This document shows, piece by piece, positions 38,340 to 48,163 of a stretch of 64,000 bases of DNA. Below the pieces are notes generated by a model. It worked only from the letters and a program-made list of their open reading frames with translations. It made no database searches and was not told where the DNA came from. The stretch's first letter is position 1. Each line of letters opens with the position of its first letter. A program made the position numbers and the translations under genes. Origin of the DNA: Pseudothauera hydrothermalis (GTDB lineage Bacteria; Pseudomonadota; Gammaproteobacteria; Burkholderiales; Rhodocyclaceae); assembly GCF_003345255.1 (NCBI RefSeq), contig NZ_CP029331.1, positions 2,418,001 through 2,482,000 on the forward strand, in the 5' to 3' direction.

Positions 38340-40784
38340 TCAATCGGTGCCAAAAATACGTCCGGAGCCGGGCTCGTTGATCTTGCCGTAACCGGACACG
38401 CTGCGTTTGAGCAAGCCCACCGGGTTCGAGCCTATGCTCGCCAATCCGTTGAGCTCCAGTTGCACAAACAGCGCCTGAGTGGTGTCGTTTTCGTTGGTGG
38501 CAAAGCGATGCGCCACGGTGCGGAACACCCAGCATCCGCCATCGTATTCCAAACCGGCAATCGCCTCGGTGATCCGTCCTTCCTGTATCGAGCGGGTCAG
38601 TCGACCAACGCCGTACCAGCGCCCGCCCAGCGGCCACTGCGCCGACAGGTCGAGATCGCGCAGCACGTCGCGGGTCCACCGGTAGCTCATGTTGACCGCC
38701 TTGGCGAAGGCTGGACGCCAACTGCCGCCGACAGTGAAACGCTCGGTGAGACGGTCGCGCGGATCGTACTGCCATGCGGAATTGAGCGACAGGGTTGGGG
38801 TGATGCGTCCGCCCAGCGCAGCCAGCACATCGGTACGACGGTCGACCCGCAGTGCTTCGCCAGGTAATGCCACCTCCTGGTCGGAAAAATAATGACGCTG
38901 ACCGATCGCCCCATAGAGCCGCTCAGCCCCATTGACCGGATCGATCAGCCGCGAGATCAAGGCCAGCGTCACCTGGTCGGCATCGGCGATACGGTCATGG
39001 CCGCTGTAAGGAAACTCGGAAAACATCTGCGCAAAACTGAAGTCATAGCGCGTGGTGTCGAACAGCGGAATATCGTCCTGTTCGCGCGCTGGCGCGCGCA
39101 CATAAAAGATGCGCGGCTCCAGGGTCTGCTCATAGTCATTGCCAAATAGCCGGGTTTCGCGCTCGAAAGTGAGCCCGGCGTCGACCGAGAAGATAGGCAC
39201 CGTGCGGGTAATCCGGGTTCGCCCGCCATCGACCAGATAGGGCGCGTCCAGGTCATAGCGGGTGTAGTGCACCCCGAGCTTGGGCGTGATGAAATAGCCG
39301 GCGCGTTCGATCGGCCATGACAGACGCGGGTACAGAACCAGCCGGCTGCCTGGAGCATAGACCCTCACCCCGTCGACGATGCGGTCTTTGTCCGCATGAT
39401 CGAACTCGGTATATTGGGCGGTCATCGCCAGGGTGGTGCCACCGGCGAGATCGGCACGGTTGGCGGCCAAGGTGAGCTGCGGCAGTTTGCGATAGGGTTC
39501 GTCGCCGTACAGGGTTTGGTAACGCTGCCACACTGCCGAGGCCGACCACCAGTCCGCACCGTAGTAATCCAGCCGCCCTTGGCGCAACAGATTGACCTTG
39601 GAGGCCAAGGCCACGCGCGAGCTGAGGTCTTCAAAATACCGGTCATCCGACACCGCGTTCCAATCCACCGAGGCAAAAAGCCGCGGGCTGATACGGTGCC
39701 AGTGCTGCAAGGAAGTAAGGTGGCGTTCCACGCCCTCGACCCGGTCCTCCGGCAACCATTCGCCGCGCAGCTCGCCACGGTAGTCTTCGGTCAGATAACG
39801 AAACTCCCCGCCAAGCTGCACCCCCCGCCGGCTGAGCAGGCGCGGCGACAAGGTGGCATCATAGTTCGGCGCAATGTTCCAGTAGTACGGCAGCGTGATA
39901 TCGACGCCGGTTTTGTTCGAAGTGCCCAAGGTCGGGGCAAGCAAACCCGATTGACGGCGGGCCACCAAGGGAAATTCCGCCCACGGCACCCAGAGGATGG
40001 GGGTGTCTTTGAACACCACGGTACCATTGCGCAGGGTGCCGATTTCAGTGTCGTAGTCCAGTTCAAGCTCGCCGGCCTTGACATACCAGTCCGGATCCTC
40101 CGGCCGGCAGCTGGACCAGGTTGCATTGGACAGCCGATACTGGTTCTCTCCCTCGAAGTAGAGCACATCGGCCCCGCCGCTGCCGGTAATCGCCCGGCCA
40201 TCCTTGCCCGGTGTCGATCGGGCGGCACGGGTGATCGCGTAGCGCGGCGACTCGAATCTGCCGGTACGCTCGCCGACCACGATGCGCGCGGCAGGGCCGG
40301 TAATCTCGTCGGTGCCCTGCGTCAGGCGCACATTGCCTTCGGCGCGCGCTTCATCGGTCGGTTCGTGATAGGTCAGGCGGTCGGCGGTCAAAGTCAGGTC
40401 GCCGCGCAGCAGTTCCGCTTCGCCCTCGGCCACCAGTTCCACCGTCCGGGTGCCGCGGATGCGCAAGGCGGTCACCGACGTGGCGCCGTCTGCCGGTGCC
40501 GGAACGCTCTGCCCGGCCGCGCGCGGCGGCGTATCGGCGGCCGGCTGTGCGCCCTGCGCAGCATCGAGGTGGCCGGTTGCGGCATTTGCCGGTGCCGGCA
40601 CCGTCGCCGGCGCGTCGCCCCGCTGCGGCTTTGCCACAGGCACCGGCGCCGCCGAAGGCGCCTGTTGCGGTGCGCGGACCGTGCCAGCGCCTCCGACCAA
40701 ATCCGGCGACACCACCAGCGCGGGCATGCCGCCTGCCAGCGCAGCTCCCGACATCCAGCATAACAGCAGCGGAATCAACCGCAT
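38340..40784 (-). CDS. lptD: LPS-assembly protein LptD
   Basis: Outer-membrane beta-barrel that inserts lipopolysaccharide at the cell surface, 814 residues. Seen: a signal peptide (MRLIPLLLCWMSGAALA), an unusual Ala/Pro-rich linker (residues 25-105), an OstA/LptA-like jellyroll (LTADRLTYHEPTDEARAEGNVRLTQG), and a C-terminal barrel. Only two Cys are in the mature protein (TWSSCRPED and DGGCWVFR), equivalent to one long-range disulfide; the N-terminal Cys and the CysCys pair of E. coli are not conserved. An in-frame TTG at 40811 behind GGGGAG could add nine residues. Divergent from amgK. Confidence 0.93.
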   Translation of the reverse strand: MRLIPLLLCWMSGAALAGGMPALVVSPDLVGGAGTVRAPQQAPSAAPVPVAKPQRGDAPATVPAPANAATGHLDAAQGAQPAADTPPRAAGQSVPAPADGATSVTALRIRGTRTVELVAEGEAELLRGDLTLTADRLTYHEPTDEARAEGNVRLTQGTDEITGPAARIVVGERTGRFESPRYAITRAARSTPGKDGRAITGSGGADVLYFEGENQYRLSNATWSSCRPEDPDWYVKAGELELDYDTEIGTLRNGTVVFKDTPILWVPWAEFPLVARRQSGLLAPTLGTSNKTGVDITLPYYWNIAPNYDATLSPRLLSRRGVQLGGEFRYLTEDYRGELRGEWLPEDRVEGVERHLTSLQHWHRISPRLFASVDWNAVSDDRYFEDLSSRVALASKVNLLRQGRLDYYGADWWSASAVWQRYQTLYGDEPYRKLPQLTLAANRADLAGGTTLAMTAQYTEFDHADKDRIVDGVRVYAPGSRLVLYPRLSWPIERAGYFITPKLGVHYTRYDLDAPYLVDGGRTRITRTVPIFSVDAGLTFERETRLFGNDYEQTLEPRIFYVRAPAREQDDIPLFDTTRYDFSFAQMFSEFPYSGHDRIADADQVTLALISRLIDPVNGAERLYGAIGQRHYFSDQEVALPGEALRVDRRTDVLAALGGRITPTLSLNSAWQYDPRDRLTERFTVGGSWRPAFAKAVNMSYRWTRDVLRDLDLSAQWPLGGRWYGVGRLTRSIQEGRITEAIAGLEYDGGCWVFRTVAHRFATNENDTTQALFVQLELNGLASIGSNPVGLLKRSVSGYGKINEPGSGRIFGTD

Positions 40785-40909
40785 CTGCGTGTTCAAGCCC
40801 AAGCCCGGCAAAGCGCTCCCCGTCCGAAAAGTTGGCCACGCGCCGGCCGGCGCGTTCCCTGCCTTTGATAAACTCGCAGATTTTACACGAACGTTTGCGG
40901 AGAACCGGT

Positions 40910-41914
40910 TTGCATCGATTCGACCAACTCCAGCAATGGCTCGCCGCGCAACTGCCCGGACAAAGCTTTCAGCTCGCCCCGGCTTCGGCCGATGCCAGCT
41001 TCCGCCGTTATTTTCGCGTCAGCTTTGCCGACGGCAGTCCTTCGCGCATCGTCATGGACGCTCCGCCGGAACACGAGGACTGCCGTCCCTGGCTGCAAGT
41101 CGCCGAACTGTTCGCCGCCGCCGGCGTCCATGTGCCGGAAGTGCTTGCCCACGACACCGCGCAGGGCTTTTTGCTGTTGTCCGACCTGGGGCAGCGCACC
41201 TATCTGCAAGTGCTCGACGCCGACAACGCCCACGGTCTGTATGCCGAGGCGCTGGGCAGCCTGATCGCCATCCAGGCCGCCAGCCGACCCGGCGTGTTGC
41301 CCGAATATTCGCGCGAGCTATTGATGCGCGAACTGCAGCTTTTCCCCGACTGGTACATCGCCCGCCACAAGGGCTTCCAGCTCAACGACAGCCAGCGCGC
41401 CATGTTGGAGGCGGTGTTCGCACGCCTGCTCGCGGTCCATCTGGACGAACCCAAGGTTTTCGTGCACCGAGACTATCATTCGCGCAACCTGATGCATCTG
41501 GAAAATGGCCGCAACCCCGGCATCATCGACTTCCAGGACGCGGTGTATGGACCGCTGAGCTACGATCTGGTGTCGCTGTTCAAGGACGCCTATATCTTTT
41601 GGGAGGAAGAATTCGTCCTCGACCTGCTGGCGCGTTACTGGGACGCCGCACGCCGTCTCGGCCTGCCGGTGCGTCGGAATTTTGCCGACTTTCACCGTGA
41701 GTTCGAATGGATGGGCGTACAGCGCCATCTCAAAGTGCTGGGCATCTTCGCCCGCCTCTACCATCGCGACGGCAAAGAGGGTTATCTGAAAGAGATGCCG
41801 CGGGTGCTGGACTACCTGCGCCGCGCTTGCCGGCGCTACGGCGAACTTGCGCCGCTTTTGAAACTGCTCGACCAACTCGACCCCGAGCCGGTCGAAGTCG
41901 GCTACACCTTCTGA
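40910..41914 (+). CDS. amgK: N-acetylmuramate/N-acetylglucosamine anomeric kinase
   Basis: Aminoglycoside-phosphotransferase-fold kinase of 334 residues that phosphorylates recycled MurNAc at C1. Seen: FRRYFRVSFADGS (nucleotide loop), the catalytic VHRDYHSRNLMHLE, and the metal-binding GIIDFQDAVYGPLSYDL. It starts at TTG (40910), with GGAG 7 bases before; no ATG or GTG is available near the conserved N terminus. murU follows 9 bases later, forming the AmgK-MurU recycling route, which bypasses de novo UDP-MurNAc synthesis and in Pseudomonas confers intrinsic fosfomycin resistance. Confidence 0.9.
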   Translation: MHRFDQLQQWLAAQLPGQSFQLAPASADASFRRYFRVSFADGSPSRIVMDAPPEHEDCRPWLQVAELFAAAGVHVPEVLAHDTAQGFLLLSDLGQRTYLQVLDADNAHGLYAEALGSLIAIQAASRPGVLPEYSRELLMRELQLFPDWYIARHKGFQLNDSQRAMLEAVFARLLAVHLDEPKVFVHRDYHSRNLMHLENGRNPGIIDFQDAVYGPLSYDLVSLFKDAYIFWEEEFVLDLLARYWDAARRLGLPVRRNFADFHREFEWMGVQRHLKVLGIFARLYHRDGKEGYLKEMPRVLDYLRRACRRYGELAPLLKLLDQLDPEPVEVGYTF

Positions 41915-41923
41915 ACCCGGCCG

Positions 41924-42646
41924 ATGCGCGCGATGATCCTGGCTGCTGGACGCGGAGAGCGCATGCGTCCGCTCACCGACCACTGCCCCAAACCGCTGTT
42001 GGCAGTCGGCGGCAAGCCGCTGATCGTGCATCAGATCGAACGCCTGCGCGCAGCCGGCATTACCACCCTGGTCATCAACCACGCCCACCTCGGCGCCCAA
42101 TTGGAGGCCGCATTGGGCGATGGCCGCGCATTTGGCGTACAGATTGCCTGGTCGCGCGAACACACCGCTCTGGAGACGGCCGGCGGCATCCGCCAGGCGC
42201 TGCCGTTACTCGGCGATGCGCCTTTTTTGGTCCTCAACGGCGATGTCTATTGCGATGCCGACCTGGGGCAACTGATCGCCGCCGCCGAGCAACTTTTAGC
42301 CACCGGCGATCTGGCCCATCTGCTGCTGGTACCCAACCCGAACCACCACCCGGAGGGCGACTTTGCCTTGGTTGGCGACCGGGTGCGGGATCGCGACGGC
42401 CCACGCTTTACCTTCTCCGGTCTGGGGGCCTACCGGCCTGCACTGTTTGCCGATCTGCCCGCGGGCCAAGCGGCCAAACTCGCCCCACTGCTGCGTGCCG
42501 CGATGACCCGCGGACAAGTTGCCGGCAGCCTGCACACCGGCTACTGGCTGGATGTCGGCACCCCGGCGCGCCTGGCTGAACTGGAGCGCCATCTCGGCGT
42601 CGACACTTTCGGCCGACCCGACCGCATGACATCATCCGCCCCATGA
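41924..42646 (+). CDS. murU: N-acetylmuramate alpha-1-phosphate uridylyltransferase
   Basis: Nucleotidyltransferase of 240 residues converting MurNAc-1-phosphate to UDP-MurNAc. Seen: the signature MRAMILAAGRGERMRPLTDHCPKPLL (GxGxRMxPLT plus the PKPLL Lys), the metal-ligand Asp in FLVLNGDVYCDADL, and the second ligand Asp in YWLDVGTPARL. Partnership with amgK supports MurU over a generic sugar-phosphate transferase. Its stop overlaps the pepP start by 4 bases. Confidence 0.9.
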   Translation: MRAMILAAGRGERMRPLTDHCPKPLLAVGGKPLIVHQIERLRAAGITTLVINHAHLGAQLEAALGDGRAFGVQIAWSREHTALETAGGIRQALPLLGDAPFLVLNGDVYCDADLGQLIAAAEQLLATGDLAHLLLVPNPNHHPEGDFALVGDRVRDRDGPRFTFSGLGAYRPALFADLPAGQAAKLAPLLRAAMTRGQVAGSLHTGYWLDVGTPARLAELERHLGVDTFGRPDRMTSSAP

Positions 42647-43983
42647 ATCCGCCTACCGAACCCCGTCTCGACATCGCCCCGTTTCGCGCCCGCCGCGCCC
42701 GCCTGCTCGCCCGCATGCACGCGCTGGGCGGCGGTATAGCCCTCTTGCCCACTGCCCCGGAGCGCCCCCGTAACCGCGACGCGCTCTACCCTTACCGCTT
42801 CGACAGCTACTTCTATTACCTCACAGGTTTTTGCGAACCCGAGGCGGTGGTGGCGCTGATCGCCGGCGAGGAAGACCGCAGCATTTTGTTCTGCCGTGCC
42901 AAGGACGAAGAGCGCGAAATCTGGGACGGCTATCGCTTTGGCCCGGAAGCGGCGCAAGCGGCCTTTGGCTTCGACCAAGCGTGGACCATCGGCGAACTGG
43001 AGCGCCGTCTGCCGGAATTGCTATCCAACCAGCCGGTGCTGTGGTGCAGCCTGGGCTACGACAGAGCCTGGGACGACAAAATCATGGCCGCGCTCAACGC
43101 AGTACGCGCCCAGTGCCGCAGCGGCGTGGTGGCGCCGCACGCGGTGCGCGAGCTGCGCACCGAACTGGACGAAATGCGCCTGATCAAAGACGACTTCGAG
43201 CTGGCCACCATGCGCCGCGCGGCCTGCATTTCAGCCGCCGCCCATCGTCGCGCCATGGCCGCCACCCGCCCGGGACGCTTTGAGTACGAAATCGAAGCCG
43301 AACTGCTGTACGCCTTTCGCGCCGCCGGCAGCCAGGCGCCGGCCTATACCAGCATCGTCGCCAGCGGCCCTAACGCCTGCGTGTTGCACTATGTCGACAA
43401 CGACCGCCGCATGGCCGACGGCGAGTTGTTGCTGATCGATGCCGGTTGCGAGCTCGACGGCTACGCCTCCGACATCACCCGCACATTCCCGGTCAACGGC
43501 CGCTTTTCCGGCCCGCAGCGCGACATTTACGAGCTGGTACTGGCTGCGCAAACTGCGGCCAAGGCTGCCATTCGCCCCGGCGCCCACTGGAACGCGCCGC
43601 ATGAGGCCGCGGTCAAGGTTCTGGCCCAAGGCATGCTGGATCTGAAGCTGCTCAACGGCAGTCTCGATAGCGTGCTGGAAAACGGCGACTACCGGCGCTT
43701 TTACATGCACCGTACCGGCCACTGGCTGGGACTGGATGTGCATGACGCGGGCGATTACAAGCAAGACGGCCACTGGCGGCCACTGGTGCCGGGCATGGTG
43801 CTCACCGTGGAGCCCGGCTGCTACATCCGCCCGGATGAGACCGTGCCCGAGGTATTTTGGAACATCGGCGTGCGCATCGAGGACGATGCCGTGGTCACCG
43901 CCCAAGGCTGCGAGATCCTCACCGATGAAGCACCGCGCAGTGTGGCCGACATCGAAGCGCTGATGCGTGAGGCACAGCCATGA
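42643..43983 (+). CDS. pepP: Xaa-Pro aminopeptidase P
   Basis: Dinuclear manganese 'pita-bread' aminopeptidase of 446 residues that removes N-terminal residues preceding proline. Metal ligands are visible: two Asp in LLIDAGCELDGYASDITRTFP, His in MHRTGHWLGLDVHD, and Glu in VLTVEPGCYI and IGVRIEDDAVV. It overlaps both murU and ubiH by 4 bases (ATGA). The pepP-ubiH pairing is conserved in proteobacteria. Confidence 0.94.
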   Translation: MNPPTEPRLDIAPFRARRARLLARMHALGGGIALLPTAPERPRNRDALYPYRFDSYFYYLTGFCEPEAVVALIAGEEDRSILFCRAKDEEREIWDGYRFGPEAAQAAFGFDQAWTIGELERRLPELLSNQPVLWCSLGYDRAWDDKIMAALNAVRAQCRSGVVAPHAVRELRTELDEMRLIKDDFELATMRRAACISAAAHRRAMAATRPGRFEYEIEAELLYAFRAAGSQAPAYTSIVASGPNACVLHYVDNDRRMADGELLLIDAGCELDGYASDITRTFPVNGRFSGPQRDIYELVLAAQTAAKAAIRPGAHWNAPHEAAVKVLAQGMLDLKLLNGSLDSVLENGDYRRFYMHRTGHWLGLDVHDAGDYKQDGHWRPLVPGMVLTVEPGCYIRPDETVPEVFWNIGVRIEDDAVVTAQGCEILTDEAPRSVADIEALMREAQP

Positions 43984-45125
43984 CCACTCATGACCTGTTG
44001 GTGGTCGGTGCCGGGCCGGTAGGCATGGCGTTTGCCCTGGCGCTCAAGGACAGCGGACTGGATGTGGTGCTGGCCGACGCCCGCACCGCCGAGGCCACCG
44101 CGGCTGATCCGCGAGTGCTGGCACTGGCCCACGGCAGCCGCCTCACCCTGGCGCGTCTGGGCGTATGGCAAGCCATACCGGCCACCGCCATCGACACCAT
44201 CCACGTTTCCCAACAAGGCGGCTTTGGGCGCACCCTGATCCGCGCCAGTGACTACGGTGTACCGGCGCTCGGTCATGTAGCCGCCGCCGGCGCGCTGGCT
44301 GCCGCGCTGCGCCAAGCCCTCGACCGCGCCGGCATCGCCGTGCTCGACGACACCGCGGTGCGCAGCCTCCATCCCGCTGCCGACGGCATCGACATCGAGC
44401 TGGCCGGCCGGCATGCAGGCCGGTGCCGTGCGCGTCTGGCGGTGTGCGCCGAAGGCGGCATCGACGCCGAACCGGCTGCAACGCTCGCCCGCGATTACCG
44501 CCAGCACGCGCTCATCGCCCTGGTACAGGCCAAGGGGGCGGCGCACGGCACCGCTTTCGAACGTTTCACGCCGGCCGGCCCGGTGGCCCTGCTGCCTTTT
44601 GGCAACGCTTACGCTCTGGTTCATGTGGCCGCCCCGCAACAGATCGACGAGCATCTCGCGCTCGACGACACCGCCTATCTGGCCCGCTTGCAGGCCCATT
44701 TCGGCAGCCGCCTTGCCCTCACCGCGGTCAGCGAACGTCTGCGCTACCCTTTGGGCCTGCGGATGCGACGCAGCCCGGTGGGGCCGCGCACCGTCTGGCT
44801 GGGCAACGCCGCCCAGACCCTGCACCCGGTGGCCGGACAAGGTTTCAACCTGGCGCTGCGCGACGTGTGGGCGCTGGCCGAGGTGCTGCTGCGCCACCCC
44901 GACGACCCCGGCGCGCCCGCCACCTTGGCCGCATACGCCCGCCGCCGTCGCGCAGATCGCACCGCCACGGTGTGTTTCACCGACGGCTTGGTGCGCCTGT
45001 TCAGCAACGATCTCGCCCCCTTGCGTCATCTGCGCGGCGCCGGGCTCTTTGCGCTCGACATGCTGCCGCCGCTGCGCCACTTCATCGCCAAGCGCATGAT
45101 GTTCGGCGCCCGCGCCTGGCCGTGA
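43980..45125 (+). CDS. ubiH: FAD-dependent ubiquinone-biosynthesis hydroxylase (UbiH/UbiF/VisC family)
   Basis: Aromatic hydroxylase of 381 residues of the coenzyme Q pathway. Seen: N-terminal FAD dinucleotide motif LLVVGAGPVGMAFALALKDSGLDV, the NADPH/FAD region around LAVCAEGGIDAE (usual DG motif as EG), and the second FAD motif VWLGNAAQTLHPVAGQGFNLALRD. Assignment to UbiH rests on its position directly after pepP. The exact ring position hydroxylated cannot be read from sequence, as beta-proteobacteria carry varied sets. Confidence 0.85.
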   Translation: MTTHDLLVVGAGPVGMAFALALKDSGLDVVLADARTAEATAADPRVLALAHGSRLTLARLGVWQAIPATAIDTIHVSQQGGFGRTLIRASDYGVPALGHVAAAGALAAALRQALDRAGIAVLDDTAVRSLHPAADGIDIELAGRHAGRCRARLAVCAEGGIDAEPAATLARDYRQHALIALVQAKGAAHGTAFERFTPAGPVALLPFGNAYALVHVAAPQQIDEHLALDDTAYLARLQAHFGSRLALTAVSERLRYPLGLRMRRSPVGPRTVWLGNAAQTLHPVAGQGFNLALRDVWALAEVLLRHPDDPGAPATLAAYARRRRADRTATVCFTDGLVRLFSNDLAPLRHLRGAGLFALDMLPPLRHFIAKRMMFGARAWP

Positions 45126-45246
45126 ACCCCCGACGCAGACCGTCTCGGCCCTCCTGCCCAGAATGGGCCAAACCCCTGAACACCGACCCCACCCCCTAAG
45201 CCGTATGGGGTAAAATGCCGCCCTTTCCCCCACGCTCGACCGCCCC

Positions 45247-46269
45247 ATGCAGTTTGCCGGTTTCACCCTGCGCAACAACCTGTTCGTCGCCCCCATGGCC
45301 GGGGTAACCGACCGTCCTTTCCGCCAGCTTTGCAAGAAGCTGGGGGCCGGACTTGCGGTGAGCGAAATGGTGACCTCCAACTCACTGCTCTACGGCAGCG
45401 CCAAAACCCGCCGGCGGGCCAATCATGAAGGCGAAGTGGCGCCGATCTCGGTGCAGATTGCTGGCGCCGATCCGGCGATGATGGCCGAAGCCGCGCGCTA
45501 CAACGCCGAGCGCGGGGCGCAGATCATCGACATCAACATGGGCTGCCCGGCCAAGAAAGTGTGCAATGTGATGGCCGGCTCCGCGCTGCTGCAGGATGAG
45601 CCGCTGGTCGCGCGCATTCTTGAAGCGGTGGTCAAAGCCGTGCCCGACACCCCGGTGACGCTGAAATTCCGTACCGGCTGGAACCGCGAAAACAAAAACG
45701 CCCCCAGGATTGCGCGCATCGCGGAAGACGCCGGTATTCGCGCCATTGCCATCCACGGTCGCACCCGCGCCGACCAATACATGGGCGAAGCGGAATACGA
45801 CACCATCGCCTTGGTCAAAACCCTGGTGCGCATCCCGGTCATTGCCAACGGCGACATCGACAGTCCGCAAAAGGCCAAGTACGTTCTCGACTACACCGGC
45901 GCCGACGGCGTCATGATCGGCCGTGCAGCCCAGGGCCGGCCTTGGATTTTCCGCGAGATCGAACATTATCTGGCCACCGGCCAGTTGGCTGCGCCGCCGC
46001 TGGTGAGCGAAATCCATCGGGTTTGTCGCGAGCATCTGGCCGATCTCTACGCCTTCTACGGTGAGGAGACCGGCGTCAAAGTGGCGCGCAAACATATCTC
46101 CTGGTACACCAAGGGCCTGGTCGGCTCGGCCGCATTCCGCCGGGCGATGAACCAGTTGCCCGACATCTCCGCCCAGCTCGACGCAGTGGATGCGTTCTTC
46201 GGCCAGCTTGCCGAAGCCGACTCCCATCTGCGTTATGAAGAAGACTTTCCGCAGGAGCTCGCAGCATGA
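45247..46269 (+). CDS. dusB: tRNA-dihydrouridine synthase B
   Basis: FMN-dependent enzyme of 340 residues reducing uridine in the tRNA D loop. Seen: NNLFVAPMAGVTDRPFRQLCKKLGAGL, the catalytic Cys in INMGCPAKKVCNVMAGSALLQ, AIHGRTRADQYMGEAEY, and GADGVMIGRAAQGRPWIF. It overlaps fis by 4 bases; the dusB-fis operon is widely conserved in beta- and gamma-proteobacteria. Confidence 0.96.
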   Translation: MQFAGFTLRNNLFVAPMAGVTDRPFRQLCKKLGAGLAVSEMVTSNSLLYGSAKTRRRANHEGEVAPISVQIAGADPAMMAEAARYNAERGAQIIDINMGCPAKKVCNVMAGSALLQDEPLVARILEAVVKAVPDTPVTLKFRTGWNRENKNAPRIARIAEDAGIRAIAIHGRTRADQYMGEAEYDTIALVKTLVRIPVIANGDIDSPQKAKYVLDYTGADGVMIGRAAQGRPWIFREIEHYLATGQLAAPPLVSEIHRVCREHLADLYAFYGEETGVKVARKHISWYTKGLVGSAAFRRAMNQLPDISAQLDAVDAFFGQLAEADSHLRYEEDFPQELAA

Positions 46270-46502
46270 GCCGTTCCAACGACATCGCCGAATCCGTCCA
46301 ACGCACCCTTGACCAGTATTTCCGCGATCTGGACGGCGAGCGTCCGGCCGCCATCTACGAGATGGTGATCCGCAACGTCGAGCGCCCGATGTTCGAATTC
46401 GTGCTGCGCCAGGCAGGCGGCAATCAAACCGCCGCCGCCAGCATGCTGGGCATCAACCGCAACACCCTGCGTCGCAAGCTCACCGAATACGATCTGCTGT
46501 GA
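46266..46502 (+). CDS. fis: DNA-binding protein Fis
   Basis: Nucleoid-associated regulator of 78 residues. The C-terminal HTH is typical: [31 protein letters not shown]. The N-terminal beta-hairpin part is shorter than in E. coli (98 residues), as is usual in beta-proteobacteria. It is translationally coupled to dusB. purH begins 64 bases downstream on the same strand. Confidence 0.95.
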   Translation: MSRSNDIAESVQRTLDQYFRDLDGERPAAIYEMVIRNVERPMFEFVLRQAGGNQTAAASMLGINRNTLRRKLTEYDLL

Positions 46503-46566
46503 TCGGCCGGCTCCACCGCCCGCGCCGCGCCATGTGTGTTTCCCCCTTTCTGTTGCAGAGCCCCAT

Positions 46567-48150
46567 ATGACTGTCACCCAAGCCCTGATCAGCGTGTCCG
46601 ACAAGCGCGGCGTGCTCGACTTTGCCCGCGAACTGTCCGCGCTTGGCATCAAACTGCTGTCGACCGGCGGCACCGCCGCGCTGTTGCGCGACGCGGGCCT
46701 GGCCGTCACCGACATCTCGGAGCACACCGGTTTTCCGGAAATGCTCGACGGCCGGGTCAAAACTTTGCATCCCAAGGTGCATGGCGGCATTCTGGCGCGC
46801 CGCGACCTGGCCGAGCACATGGATACCATTGCCGCGCATGACATCAGCCGTATTGATCTGGTGGTGGTCAACCTCTACCCCTTTCAGGCCACCGTGGCGC
46901 GCCCCGATTGCCCCCTGGAAGACGCCATCGAAAACATCGACATCGGCGGCCCGGCCATGGTGCGCGCCGCTGCCAAGAACCATGGCAATGAGGCCGGCGG
47001 CGTGGGCATTGTCACCGACCCGGCCGATTACCCGGACATCCTTGCCGAGCTCAAAGCCCATGCCAACACACTGAGCTACAAAACCCGCTTTGCGCTCGCG
47101 GTCAAGGCGTTCACCCACACCGCGCGCTACGATGCGGCGATCTCCAACTATCTCTCCGCGCTGGTCAGCAACCCGGCCGGCGACCTGTCCGCGCAAACCT
47201 ACCCGGAACGCCTGCAACTGGCTTTCGACAAGGTACAAAACCTGCGCTATGGCGAAAACCCGCACCAAAGCGCTGCCTTCTACAAAGAACCCAATGCGCC
47301 GGAAGGCGGTATTGCCGGCTACACCCAGTTGCAAGGCAAGGAGCTGTCGTTCAACAACATCGCCGACGCAGACGCCGCCTGGGAATGCGTCAAATCTTTC
47401 GACACCACCGCCTGCGTGATCGTCAAACACGCCAACCCCTGTGGTGTGGCGCTGGGCGCCACCGCGCTGGAAGCCTACCAAAAAGCCTTTTCGACCGATC
47501 CCACCTCGGCCTTTGGCGGCATCATCGCCTTCAACGTCGAAGTCGATCGCGCCGCTGCCGAGGCGGTCTCGGCTCAGTTCCTGGAAGTGCTGATCGCTCC
47601 GGCCTACAGCGCCGAAGCGCTGGAACTGCTGCGCGCCAAGCAGAACGTGCGTGTGCTCACCTGCCCACTCGGCCAGCCTGCCGGCGCATTCGACTACAAG
47701 CGCGTAGGCGGCGGGCTGCTGGTACAAAGCGCCGACCAGGCGCGGATTACGCCGGCCGATCTCAAGGTGGTCACCCGGCGCGCGCCCACCGAAGCCGAAC
47801 TGGCCGACCTGCTGTTTGCCTGGCGGGTGGCCAAATATGTCAAATCCAACGCCATTGTGTATTGCAAGAATGGCATGACCGTCGGAGTCGGTGCCGGGCA
47901 GATGAGCCGGGTGGATTCGGCCCGTATCGCCAAGATCAAGGCCGAAAGCGCCGGCCTGACGATCGCAGGCTGCGTAGTCGCCTCGGACGCCTTCTTCCCT
48001 TTCCGCGATGGGCTGGACGTGCTCGCCCAAGCCGGTGCCACCGCAGTCATCCAGCCCGGCGGCTCGATGCGCGACGCCGAAGTCATCGCCGCGGCCGATG
48101 AGCACGACATCGCCATGGTCATGACCGGCTTGCGCCACTTCCGTCACTGA
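46567..48150 (+). CDS. purH: Bifunctional AICAR transformylase / IMP cyclohydrolase
   Basis: Catalyses the last two steps of IMP synthesis, 527 residues. Seen: the N-terminal MGS-like cyclohydrolase domain ([22 protein letters not shown] ... [14 protein letters not shown]), and the transformylase domain with the catalytic Lys-His in [15 protein letters not shown] and the C-terminal [18 protein letters not shown]. The ATG at 46567 starts the conserved region. purD follows after 13 bases. Confidence 0.97.
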   Translation: MTVTQALISVSDKRGVLDFARELSALGIKLLSTGGTAALLRDAGLAVTDISEHTGFPEMLDGRVKTLHPKVHGGILARRDLAEHMDTIAAHDISRIDLVVVNLYPFQATVARPDCPLEDAIENIDIGGPAMVRAAAKNHGNEAGGVGIVTDPADYPDILAELKAHANTLSYKTRFALAVKAFTHTARYDAAISNYLSALVSNPAGDLSAQTYPERLQLAFDKVQNLRYGENPHQSAAFYKEPNAPEGGIAGYTQLQGKELSFNNIADADAAWECVKSFDTTACVIVKHANPCGVALGATALEAYQKAFSTDPTSAFGGIIAFNVEVDRAAAEAVSAQFLEVLIAPAYSAEALELLRAKQNVRVLTCPLGQPAGAFDYKRVGGGLLVQSADQARITPADLKVVTRRAPTEAELADLLFAWRVAKYVKSNAIVYCKNGMTVGVGAGQMSRVDSARIAKIKAESAGLTIAGCVVASDAFFPFRDGLDVLAQAGATAVIQPGGSMRDAEVIAAADEHDIAMVMTGLRHFRH

Positions 48151-48163
48151 TCGGAGTCCGCTC

